Shown piece after piece: positions 5,505 through 13,138 of a stretch of 15,105 bases of DNA (position 1 is the first letter of the stretch; every line of letters starts with the position of its first letter). Origin of the DNA: an uncultured Clostridia bacterium (lineage in GTDB: Bacteria > Bacillota > Clostridia > Peptostreptococcales > Anaerovoracaceae); NCBI GenBank assembly GCA_938009115.1, contig CALLHZ010000057.1, forward strand, positions 1 through 15,105, read 5' to 3'. The translations under genes were made by a program, and so were the position numbers. A model generated the notes under the pieces. That model searched no databases. It saw nothing but the letters and a program-made list of their open reading frames with translations, and was not told the origin of the DNA.

Positions 5505-8500
5505 CTACTGATCTGCATCGATGGTGGAAACAGGGATGGTCATGTCTTCCAGCACGTTGAGCAGTACGTTGACGGTGGAAAGGCTGGTGAAGATCCCGAT
5601 ATTGTTCTCCACCGCTGTGCGCCGGATCATGAAGCCGTCTTCATGAGTCCCCGCAGTGATGTCCTGGGTATTGATCACATAGGTCACGTGCCCGCGGGTA
5701 AGGCTCTTGAGTATATCGTCGCTGCCTTCGCTGATCTTTCGCTTCAACCGCGTTTTGATACCGCTGCGCTTCAGGAAATTCGCCGTGCCTTCTGTCGCCT
5801 CAATGTTGAAGCCCAGATTATAAAAACGGCGGATCAGAGGCAGCGCCTTCTGCTTGTCCTTGTCGGCCAGGGTGACAAAGACCGTTCCGTAATTCTCGAC
5901 TTTGATGCCGGAAGCCTGCAGCGCCTTGAACAGAGCCCGATTCAGGCTGACATCGTAGCCGATGGCCTCTCCCGTGGATTTCATCTCCGGAGAAAGATAG
6001 GCGTCGAGCCCCCGGATCTTCGAGAAGGAAAACGTAGGCACCTTGACGTACCAGCGGCGCCGGTCCTCCTGAAGGAAGGTGCCGTAGCCCAACTCCTTGA
6101 GCGAATGGCCCAGCATCACCTTCGTGGCCACGTTCGCCAGGGGGATCCCTGTGGCCTTGGACAGGAAGGGTACCGTGCGGGAAGACCTGGGATTCACTTC
6201 GATCACATAAACATTCTCGTTTTCATCCACGATAAACTGAATGTTGAACAGGCCCCGGATCCCGATGCCAAGCCCCAGCTTGTTGGTGTAGGCCACCAGC
6301 GTCTGCTTCACCTTGTCCGATATGGTAAAGGCAGGATAGACGCTGATAGAATCGCCGGAATGAACGCCCGTCTCTTCTACGTGTTCCATGATCCCCGGAA
6401 TATATACATCCTTGCCGTCGCAGATGGCATCGGTCTCTAATTCTTTGCCGGCGATGTATTTGTCCACGAGCACGGGACGGTCCCGATCCACTTCCACCGC
6501 CGTGTTCAGATAAACCTCCAGATCCCGGTCGCTGCGAACGATCTGCATGGCTCGCCCGCCCAGCACATAGGAAGGCCGTACCAGGACAGGGTAACCGATC
6601 CGATTGGCGACGGCCAATCCGTCTTCCACATTGGTGACGGCGGCGCCCAGAGGTTCGGGGATCTCCAGCTGATGCATCAAGGCTTCAAAACGATCCCGGT
6701 CTTCGGCCCGCTCAATGGCCTCCACGCCGGTACCGATAATGGGCACGCCCAGGTCATGGAGCTGCCGGGCCACATTGATGGAAGTCTGCCCGCCCAGAGA
6801 TACGATGACCCCCTCCGGCTTTTCCATCCACACCACGTTCATCACATCCTCAACGGTGATGGGTTCGAAGTAAAGCTTGTCCGCTGTAGTATAGTCTGTG
6901 GAAACCGTCTCGGGATTGTTGTTGATGATGATGGCTTCGTAGCCGCACTCCTTGATGGCCCAGACTGCATGCACTGTCGAATAGTCGAATTCCACCCCTT
7001 GTCCGATCCTGATAGGGCCGGAACCCAGAACAAGGATTTTTTTCTTGCCGGTGATGATGCTCTCGTTGGCCCCCTCATAAGAAGAGTAGAAGTATGGAAC
7101 ATAATCCTGCTGCACTTTTACGTTGTCCACGATCCGGTAGACCGGCAGGATCCCGCAATCCCGGCGAAATTTCAGCACATCGCTCAATTTCATGCCCCAG
7201 CTGCGGGCAATATAATTGTCGGACAGCCCCATGTTCTTGGCTTTTTGCAGGATCTTTGCATCCAATGGATGCTTTGCCAGCACGTCTTCGAAGGCGACGA
7301 CTTCTGCAAACACTTCCACGAAAGAAACGACGATTCCGGTAGCCTCGCTGATCTCCCGGCAGGAAGCGCCTTTCCGCAGCGCTTCGCACAGGGCGAAGAT
7401 CCTTTCGTCGGTGGGCGTGGCGATGATTTCCAGCAGCTCTTCCCGGGTTTTGTCCCGGTAAGCCTTCAATTCAAAATGGTCGGCGCCGATCTCCAGGCCA
7501 CGTACAGCCTTCAACAGGATCTCCGAGAGGGAACGGCCCAGGCTCATCACTTCGCCTGTGGCTTTCATCTGCGTTGAAAGGACTCGGGAAGCGGACTGAA
7601 ATTTATCAAAGGGGAAGCGGGCAACCTTAGCCACGATATAATCGATGGCCGGCTCCACGGAAGCAGGGATCCCGCTTACAGATATCTCATCCAGGCTGAG
7701 TCCCACGCCGATTTTGGCTGTTACCCGGGCAATGGGGTACGCTGTCGCTTTGGACGCCAGCGCCGAAGAACGACTGACCCGGGGATTGATCTCGATGAGG
7801 AAATACCGCTCCGTGCCTTCTTCCAAGGCGAATTGGATGTTGCAGCCGCCGGCGATCTTCAAATGCCGCAGGATCTTCAGCGCCGAAGTCCGCAGGATAG
7901 AGAGCTGCTGCTCCGACAATGTCTGGCAAGGAGCGAATACGATGCTGTCTCCCGTGTGGATTCCCACCGGATCGAAATTTTCCATGTGGCAGACGACGAT
8001 GGCTTTGTCCAGGCTGTCCCGCATCACTTCGAACTCGATCTCCTGATAGCCTTTGACGCTTTTTTCGATGAGCACCTGGCGCACCGGCGAACGGTCCAGG
8101 GCATGCTCCATCATCGACAAAAATTCTTCTTCGTCCTTGGCAAAGCCGCCGCCGGTGCCGCCTAAGGTGTACGCGGGCCGAAGCACGACGGGATAACCGA
8201 TGTCCCGAGCAGCTGCGATACCTTCTTCCACGGTGTGCACGATATGGGACGCGATCACAGGCTCCCCGATCTCTTCGCACATTTTCTTGAACAGCTCCCG
8301 GTCTTCAGCCTTTTTGATGGAGTCGATGCTGGTGCCAAGGATCTCCACCTGACATTCTTCCAGGATGCCCTTTTCCGCCAGCTGGACGCAGAGATTCAGT
8401 CCTGTCTGCCCGCCAAGGCCCGGAAGGATAGCGTCGGGCCGTTCAAAGCGGATGATCCTCGCTACGTATTCCAAAGTCAGAGGTTCCATATACACCTTGT

Positions 8501-8684
8501 CTGCCATCTGGGTGTCGGTCATGATGGTGGCGGGATTGGAGTTGATCAGGACTACCTGATATCCCTCTTCCTTCAGGGCGATGCACGCCTGGGTCCCCGC
8601 ATAATCGAATTCGGCGGCCTGCCCGATCACGATGGGGCCGGACCCGATCACCAGTATTTTTTTGATGTCATTTCTCTTTGCCAT
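5505..8684 (-). CDS. carB: Carbamoyl-phosphate synthase large subunit
   Basis: Makes carbamoyl phosphate from bicarbonate, ammonia and two ATP, feeding pyrimidine and arginine synthesis; ammonia normally comes from glutamine through CarA. The 1059 residues match the family. Two homologous ATP-grasp halves are visible: carboxyphosphate domain 1-400 (GSGPIVIGQAAEFDYAG at 14-30), oligomerisation domain about 401-540, and carbamoyl-phosphate domain about 548-930 (GSGPIRIGQGVEFDYS at 554-569). The C-terminal regulatory domain is at about 931-1059; K944, T964, T967 and N1005 line up with nucleotide-effector residues of the E. coli enzyme, so UMP inhibition is plausible. ATG 8684 has AGAGGAAAC upstream. 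It lies 33 nt after pyrC. carA does not precede it, unlike in Bacillus, where pyrAA adjoins pyrAB. Confidence 0.97.
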   Translation of the reverse strand: MAKRNDIKKILVIGSGPIVIGQAAEFDYAGTQACIALKEEGYQVVLINSNPATIMTDTQMADKVYMEPLTLEYVARIIRFERPDAILPGLGGQTGLNLCVQLAEKGILEECQVEILGTSIDSIKKAEDRELFKKMCEEIGEPVIASHIVHTVEEGIAAARDIGYPVVLRPAYTLGGTGGGFAKDEEEFLSMMEHALDRSPVRQVLIEKSVKGYQEIEFEVMRDSLDKAIVVCHMENFDPVGIHTGDSIVFAPCQTLSEQQLSILRTSALKILRHLKIAGGCNIQFALEEGTERYFLIEINPRVSRSSALASKATAYPIARVTAKIGVGLSLDEISVSGIPASVEPAIDYIVAKVARFPFDKFQSASRVLSTQMKATGEVMSLGRSLSEILLKAVRGLEIGADHFELKAYRDKTREELLEIIATPTDERIFALCEALRKGASCREISEATGIVVSFVEVFAEVVAFEDVLAKHPLDAKILQKAKNMGLSDNYIARSWGMKLSDVLKFRRDCGILPVYRIVDNVKVQQDYVPYFYSSYEGANESIITGKKKILVLGSGPIRIGQGVEFDYSTVHAVWAIKECGYEAIIINNNPETVSTDYTTADKLYFEPITVEDVMNVVWMEKPEGVIVSLGGQTSINVARQLHDLGVPIIGTGVEAIERAEDRDRFEALMHQLEIPEPLGAAVTNVEDGLAVANRIGYPVLVRPSYVLGGRAMQIVRSDRDLEVYLNTAVEVDRDRPVLVDKYIAGKELETDAICDGKDVYIPGIMEHVEETGVHSGDSISVYPAFTISDKVKQTLVAYTNKLGLGIGIRGLFNIQFIVDENENVYVIEVNPRSSRTVPFLSKATGIPLANVATKVMLGHSLKELGYGTFLQEDRRRWYVKVPTFSFSKIRGLDAYLSPEMKSTGEAIGYDVSLNRALFKALQASGIKVENYGTVFVTLADKDKQKALPLIRRFYNLGFNIEATEGTANFLKRSGIKTRLKRKISEGSDDILKSLTRGHVTYVINTQDITAGTHEDGFMIRRTAVENNIGIFTSLSTVNVLLNVLEDMTIPVSTIDADQ

Positions 8685-8717
8685 TGTTTCCTCTTTTCCA
8701 GTGTCTCATGCACTAAG

Positions 8718-9995
8718 TTAAAAAGCTGTATTCCGATACACGATGGCACCATCGTATATTGTCAATAGTATGTCGCCGTACAATGCACAGCCTGCGAAAG
8801 GTGTTGCCCGGCCTTTGGACACAAAGGCTTCAGGGTCTACGATGATTTTGCGGTCCCTATCCACGACCGTCAGATCTGCCGGCTGTCCGATGCGGATTCC
8901 GCCGGGCAATCCCAGCAATTTCCGGGGGTTGAGGCTCATGAGCTCCACCAGCCGCTCCAGTCCGATGTGCCCTGCCCTGCAGAGATACGTATTGACGGCG
9001 GCAAAACTGGTCTCCAGTCCCGCAACGCCCATGGCGCTCCCCCGGAGCCCCAGGGCTTTTTCTTCTGCCGTGTGGGGCGCATGATCCGTAGCGATGATTT
9101 CCAGGGTACCGTCGCAGATCCCCCGGATCAGCGCCGCCCGGTCCTCGGCGCTTCGCAGCGGTGGATTCATTTTATACCGACCCTCGTCCTGCAGATCCTC
9201 ATCGGAGAAAGCCAGGTAATGGGGCGCCGTCTCGCCGCTGACCGGTAATCCTTTTCGCTTCGCTTCCCGAATAGCTTCCACGGACTCCGCGCAAGAGACA
9301 TGGCAGACATGATAGCGGCAGCCGGTTTCTTCGACCAAGGCGATATCTCTTCGCACCGGCTCATATTCCGAGGCGGAAGGGATCCCGGGAAGGTTTCTGG
9401 ATCTGGCGTATGCTCCGTCGTGCACACAGGCGCCGGCAGGGATCAGTCGGCCGTCTTCGCAGTGGGCTGCGATCACTTTGCCCAGACGACGGGCTTCTTT
9501 CATCGCTTCCCGCATTCTTTCTGCATCCTGCACCCCGCGGCCGTCATCGGAAAACGCGGCGCAGTCTCCGGCCAGGGCCTCCAAATCAGCCAGCTCCGCG
9601 CCCTGCTGCTCCAGTGTAATGGCAGCATAGGGGATCACCTTGACCCTTGCATCCCGGTCAATGATATCCTGCTCCGCTTTCAAGTGAGCAGAAGAATCCG
9701 GCACTGGGTTCAAATTAGGCATGGCGCAAAGGAGGGTAAATCCGCCTTTCGCCGCTGCGGCGGTCCCGGTGGCAATGGTCTCTTTATAGGAAAAACCGGG
9801 CTCCCGAAGATGAACGTGGATATCGGCAAGGCCCGGCAGGATATATCGGTCGGAAAGCTGGATGATCTCTGCACCGTCGGAAGGCTCAATATCTTCGGCA
9901 ACGGCGCACAGGATACCCCGGCGGATCAAAAGATCCGCCTTGCGAAAGCCGCCGTCCAGAAAAACCCTTCCGTTTTGGAGCACAAGATCTCTCAT
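8718..9995 (-). CDS. pyrC: Dihydroorotase, class I
   Basis: Zinc amidohydrolase that cyclises N-carbamoyl-L-aspartate to dihydroorotate, step three of UMP synthesis. The 425 residues fit the Gram-positive class I enzyme (about 420-430) and not the 345-residue E. coli type. Metal and active-site residues are in place: H60 and H62 in DIHVHLREPG, D151 in FSDDGRG, H178 in AAHCED, H232 in CHVS and D304 in ATDHAPH. As in other class I enzymes with D151, no carboxylated lysine is needed. The start ATG (9995) overlaps the pyrB stop as ATGA, so translation is probably coupled to pyrB. No ribosome binding site of full strength is evident at this junction. Confidence 0.96.
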   Translation of the reverse strand: MRDLVLQNGRVFLDGGFRKADLLIRRGILCAVAEDIEPSDGAEIIQLSDRYILPGLADIHVHLREPGFSYKETIATGTAAAAKGGFTLLCAMPNLNPVPDSSAHLKAEQDIIDRDARVKVIPYAAITLEQQGAELADLEALAGDCAAFSDDGRGVQDAERMREAMKEARRLGKVIAAHCEDGRLIPAGACVHDGAYARSRNLPGIPSASEYEPVRRDIALVEETGCRYHVCHVSCAESVEAIREAKRKGLPVSGETAPHYLAFSDEDLQDEGRYKMNPPLRSAEDRAALIRGICDGTLEIIATDHAPHTAEEKALGLRGSAMGVAGLETSFAAVNTYLCRAGHIGLERLVELMSLNPRKLLGLPGGIRIGQPADLTVVDRDRKIIVDPEAFVSKGRATPFAGCALYGDILLTIYDGAIVYRNTAF

Positions 9996-10861
9996 TCCCC
10001 AAATGCCCTCTCGATCACTGCCATTCTTATAAATACCCCGTTGCGAATCTGTTTAAAGATCCTGGAGCGAGGGACCTCTACCATGTCGTCATCGATCTCC
10101 ACGCCCCGATTGAAGGGCGCAGGATGCATGACAATGGCGTTGTCCTTCATCTGAACAGCTCTGGCAGCATTGAATCCAAATTCTCTGTTGTAAGCAATTG
10201 GCGTCATCTGCATGCTTTCTTCCAGCCGTTCGTGCTGGATCCGGAGAAGCATCAGAATGTCCATGGTCTCCACTGCCTTGGAAAATTCGATGAAATCATA
10301 TCCTTCTTCCCGGAATTCTTCCGGGCCGGACGTATAAACCTCCATACCCAGACGCCGCATGATCCCGATATTCGTGTGGGCGACTCTGCTGTGAAGGATG
10401 TCTCCGACGATGCAGATCTTTAAGCCTTCAAAACCTCCGAATTCCTGACGGATCGTCAACAGATCCAGCAGGCTTTGGGTGGGATGGTTGCCGGTGCCGT
10501 CGCCGCCGGAAAGAATCGGCACTTTGACACCGGTCAGCTGCTTGTAATACTCATTTTCCTTGTGACGGATGATCAGGGCGTCGGAGCCGATCTGCTCAAA
10601 GGTTTTTACTGTGTCGTAAAACGTTTCTCCCTTCTGCATGGAAGAACTGTCTGTGTTGAAGGTCAGCACTTTTGCGCCCAGACGATACGCCGCCATGGAA
10701 AAAGACTGTTGGGTTCGGGTGCTGGGCTCAAAAAAAAGGCTGGCAATGACTTTGTCCTCTGCCGCCCTGCTCGTTGCGCCGTTTACAAACGCTTCCGCCC
10801 TGTTCAGTATTTTATTCACCTCCGGGATACTCAGATCTGCCAGAGAAAACAAATTGGCCAT
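9992..10861 (-). CDS. pyrB: Aspartate carbamoyltransferase catalytic subunit
   Basis: Joins carbamoyl phosphate and L-aspartate into N-carbamoyl-aspartate, the committed step of pyrimidine synthesis. Diagnostic motifs: FFEPSTRTQQSF (43-54) for carbamoyl phosphate, K77 in MQKGET, HPTQ (126-129) and HPAPFNRG (246-253). These distinguish it from ornithine carbamoyltransferase. At 289 residues it is slightly short but complete. ATG 10861 is chosen because AAGGAGGTG lies at 10875-10867 with ideal spacing; an in-frame TTG at 10882 would place that site inside the gene. No pyrI regulatory subunit follows, so it probably works as a trimer in the manner of Bacillus. It is the first gene of the operon, with a 23-nt leader behind promoter 10891-10919. 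Confidence 0.96.
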   Translation of the reverse strand: MANLFSLADLSIPEVNKILNRAEAFVNGATSRAAEDKVIASLFFEPSTRTQQSFSMAAYRLGAKVLTFNTDSSSMQKGETFYDTVKTFEQIGSDALIIRHKENEYYKQLTGVKVPILSGGDGTGNHPTQSLLDLLTIRQEFGGFEGLKICIVGDILHSRVAHTNIGIMRRLGMEVYTSGPEEFREEGYDFIEFSKAVETMDILMLLRIQHERLEESMQMTPIAYNREFGFNAARAVQMKDNAIVMHPAPFNRGVEIDDDMVEVPRSRIFKQIRNGVFIRMAVIERAFGE

Positions 10862-10866
10862 ATGCG

Positions 10867-10875
10867 CACCTCCTT
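10867..10875 (-). promoter_or_regulatory. pyrB ribosome binding site that decides the start
   Basis: The minus strand reads AAGGAGGTG, an extended match to the 16S rRNA tail, with 7 nt from AGGAGG to the ATG at 10861. It rules out the in-frame TTG at 10882 as the likely start. Confidence 0.9.
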
Positions 10876-10890
10876 CCCGCAATTTTTACC

Positions 10891-10919
10891 ATTATAGCAA
10901 ACTGACTCCTTCAGCACAA
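10891..10919 (-). promoter_or_regulatory. Promoter of the pyrBC-carB-pyrFE operon, extended -10
   Basis: A perfect -10 TATAAT (10896-10891) is preceded by TGC, giving an extended -10. The -35 region 17 nt upstream is TTGTGC (10919-10914), 3 of 6. The predicted start is near 10884, so the leader is only about 23 nt. Two T-runs from the preceding terminator lie at about -47 to -64, where an UP element would sit; that role is speculative. Confidence 0.75.
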
Positions 10920-10930
10920 TCGCAGTCTGA

Positions 10931-10985
10931 AAAAAATCCAAAAAAATTCCTGCCTCCGGTCTCATGGCGAGTTGCCGGAGGCAGG
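10931..10985 (-). terminator. Rho-independent terminator of the V-ATPase operon
   Basis: A perfect 11-bp stem, CCTGCCTCCGG (10949-10959) with CCGGAGGCAGG (10975-10985), closes a 15-nt loop. On the minus strand it is followed by AATTTTTTT, then GGA and a second run of T. It begins 14 nt after the subunit D stop codon and separates the V-ATPase from the pyr operon. Confidence 0.93.
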
Positions 10986-10999
10986 TGACTCAGTTTGGA

Positions 11000-11686
11000 T
11001 CAGTGATATTGTTCCAGCGCCTTTTCGGTTTCCTTCCGCTTTTCGACAATGGCAGCCGCCAGCATCATGTCTTTCACTTTCATGAGCCGCGTCTGGTTGC
11101 CCCGCTCGTTTTCGTCCAGCTTCATGCGGATGTAGCGAATGGTCTCAGTGAGTCGCGGGATCATGACATACTCCAGGGCGTTGACCCGGCGCCGGGTCTT
11201 TTCGATCTCCTGGGCCATGAGGTCTGCCTGCTTTTCTTTGCCGGCAAGGATCAGCATACGGGGAAACACCCGGCTGAGGCTCTTGACGGCGCTGTCAAGC
11301 TCGCCGGAAGTTCCGGCAAAACCGTACGGATAAATATTGCCGCCATCCTCGTCTTCGGCCGTAAAGCTAAAGACCGGAACGTTGACGCTCATCACGTTTT
11401 TGCTGCCCACGTCGATGGACACGCCCTGTGTCGGATACATGAGCGCCTCGGACATCAGCTGGGGACTCATGACCGCGCTGGCGATGGTAAAGCTCCCATA
11501 GACTTCCATAAGCTCTCTTTCGACTTCCTCCCGGAGGGCCTTGTTCTCCCGGGCAAGCTCAAGGAACTGCTTCATGAGTTCATCCCGCTTGTCCTTCATC
11601 AGTTTGTGGCCCCGCTTGGCCACCACCAGCTTTTTCTTGAGGGAGGTGAGAACCATCCGGGTCGGGTTCACATTCATTCGTGCCAT
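11000..11686 (-). CDS. ntpD: V-type ATP synthase/ATPase subunit D (central stalk)
   Basis: Subunit D is the long coiled-coil rotor axle inside the A3B3 head, the counterpart of the F-type gamma subunit, linking ATP turnover to rotation of the membrane ring. The family start NVNPTRMVLTSLKKKL (residues 5-20) is clear, followed by charged helices to about residue 65. The central part is less helical, and a second long helix runs from about 150 to 225 (QADLMAQEIEKTRRRVNALE). The 228 residues are within the usual 200-230. ATG 11686 follows AGGAGG at 11701-11696, with the site placed immediately after the subunit B stop. It is the last gene of the operon; subunits H and J of enterococcal type do not follow. 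Confidence 0.95.
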   Translation of the reverse strand: MARMNVNPTRMVLTSLKKKLVVAKRGHKLMKDKRDELMKQFLELARENKALREEVERELMEVYGSFTIASAVMSPQLMSEALMYPTQGVSIDVGSKNVMSVNVPVFSFTAEDEDGGNIYPYGFAGTSGELDSAVKSLSRVFPRMLILAGKEKQADLMAQEIEKTRRRVNALEYVMIPRLTETIRYIRMKLDENERGNQTRLMKVKDMMLAAAIVEKRKETEKALEQYH

Positions 11687-11701
11687 GGACCATTCCCTCC
11701 T

Positions 11702-13138
11702 TTACCGGTCGTGGTCTTCGTCGGATTCGCTCCCGGACGTTTCTTCGGGCGCCGGATCCTCAGAAGGGCCCACAGGCAGATAGCGGTCCAGATATTCGTC
11801 CCGCACCCGTTTCAGCTCTTCCCTGGGCAGGATACCCAAAAGCTTCCATCCCAGATTCAGCGTCTCTTCGATATCTCTTTCGGAATCGAAGCCCTGAGAC
11901 ACATATTCCTTCTCGAACTCGTCGGCGAACTTTGCAAAGAGCAGGTCCACTTCCGTGAGCGCTGCTTCACCCAGGATCGCCATGAGCTCCTTGCTTTGCT
12001 TTCCGCTGGAGTACGCGGCAAAGAGCTGATTCATGGTATCGGCGTGATCTTCCCGGGTTTTTCCGCGCCCGATGCCCTTGTCCTTCAGTCTGGAAAGGGA
12101 GGGCAGCACGTCGATGGGCGGTACGATGCCCTTCCGGTGAAGTTCACGGGACAGAATGATCTGACCTTCGGTGATATATCCGGTCAGGTCGGGTATGGGA
12201 TGCGTTTTGTCGTCTTCGGGCATGGTCAGGATCGGGATCATGGTGATAGAGCCCTTGTGTCCCTTTTTCCGCCCGGCTCTTTCGTACAGCGTGGCAAGGT
12301 CCGTATACATGTATCCGGGATAGCCGCGGCGGCCCGGGACTTCTTTTCTGGCAGCGGATACTTCCCGCAGAGCCTCGGCGTAGTTCGTGATATCTGTCAG
12401 GATGACCAGGACGTGCATGCCCTTCTCAAAAGCCAGATACTCGGCAGCTGTCAGCGCGATACGCGGTGTGGCGATACGCTCGATGGCGGGATCGTTGGCC
12501 AGATTGGTGAACAAAACGGTACGATCGATGGCGCCGGTCCGTCTGAAATCGCTGATAAAGAAATCCGCCTCTTCGAAGGTGATGCCGATGGCGGCAAACA
12601 CCACGGCGAAATTGCTGTCCCCGCCCAGCACCTTGGCCTGCCGGGCGATCTGAGCCGCCAGATTGGCATGGGGTAGTCCGGAGCCCGAGAAAATGGGCAG
12701 CTTTTGTCCCCGGACCAGGGTATTGAGGCCGTCGATGGCCGATACGCCGGTCTGGATGAATTCGGCCGGATAGTCTCTGGCCGCCGGATTCATGGGCAGG
12801 CCGTTGATATCCAGATATTTTTCCGGAATGATATCCGGCCCATCGTCGTTGGCGCGACCCAGACCGTCGAAGACCCGTCCCAGCATATCCTCCGAAACGC
12901 CCAGCTCGATGCCTTTGCCTAGGAAACGAACCTTGCTCTCGGCCAGGTTGATGCCTGCGGCGCTTTCGAAGAGCTGAACCAGCGCATTGGCGCCGTTCAC
13001 TTCCAGCACTTTGCATTGACGCACTTCGCCGCCGGGCAGGATGATCTCTCCCAGCTCGTCGTAGGTGACACCTTCAACGTCTTTCACGAGCATCAAGGGG
13101 CCCGCTACTTCCGAAATGCTTTTATATTCTTTAATCAT
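11702..13138 (-). CDS. ntpB: V-type ATP synthase/ATPase subunit B
   Basis: Non-catalytic, nucleotide-binding subunit alternating with A in the hexameric head. The degenerate P-loop typical of B subunits, FSGSGLPHANLAAQIARQA (150-168), lacks the GKT of subunit A. PGRRGYPGYMYTDLATLYER and IPILTMPEDDKTHPIPDLTG are further family blocks. The enzyme body ends near residue 457 (DEYLDRYLPVG); residues 458-478 form an extra acidic Ser/Glu/Asp tail that I do not expect in the family. ATG 13138 has GGGGGGAG upstream and overlaps the end of subunit A by 8 nt (ATGATTAA), suggesting coupled translation and balanced A:B synthesis. The direction of work in vivo, proton or sodium pumping or ATP synthesis, cannot be told from this subunit. 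Confidence 0.97.
   Translation of the reverse strand: MIKEYKSISEVAGPLMLVKDVEGVTYDELGEIILPGGEVRQCKVLEVNGANALVQLFESAAGINLAESKVRFLGKGIELGVSEDMLGRVFDGLGRANDDGPDIIPEKYLDINGLPMNPAARDYPAEFIQTGVSAIDGLNTLVRGQKLPIFSGSGLPHANLAAQIARQAKVLGGDSNFAVVFAAIGITFEEADFFISDFRRTGAIDRTVLFTNLANDPAIERIATPRIALTAAEYLAFEKGMHVLVILTDITNYAEALREVSAARKEVPGRRGYPGYMYTDLATLYERAGRKKGHKGSITMIPILTMPEDDKTHPIPDLTGYITEGQIILSRELHRKGIVPPIDVLPSLSRLKDKGIGRGKTREDHADTMNQLFAAYSSGKQSKELMAILGEAALTEVDLLFAKFADEFEKEYVSQGFDSERDIEETLNLGWKLLGILPREELKRVRDEYLDRYLPVGPSEDPAPEETSGSESDEDHDR

Noticed and set aside
6672..7577. A 301-codon plus-strand open frame opposite carB, and similar ones at 5643-6440 and 9300-10154.
   Set aside because: They lie wholly inside intact conserved genes on the other strand and resemble no protein family; shadows.
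8685..8717. A regulatory leader between pyrC and carB.
   Set aside because: The 33-nt gap holds the carB ribosome binding site and no hairpin followed by a T-run or recognisable promoter.
10862..10882. A longer pyrB start at an in-frame TTG.
   Set aside because: It would put the strong AAGGAGGTG site inside the gene and begin almost on the predicted transcription start.
10964..12676. A 570-codon open frame on the plus strand, antisense to ntpD and ntpB.
   Set aside because: It runs exactly opposite well-conserved V-ATPase genes, its translation is rich in H, G, F and R with no recognisable domain, and no ribosome binding site supports its start. It is a shadow of codon use in GC-rich genes.
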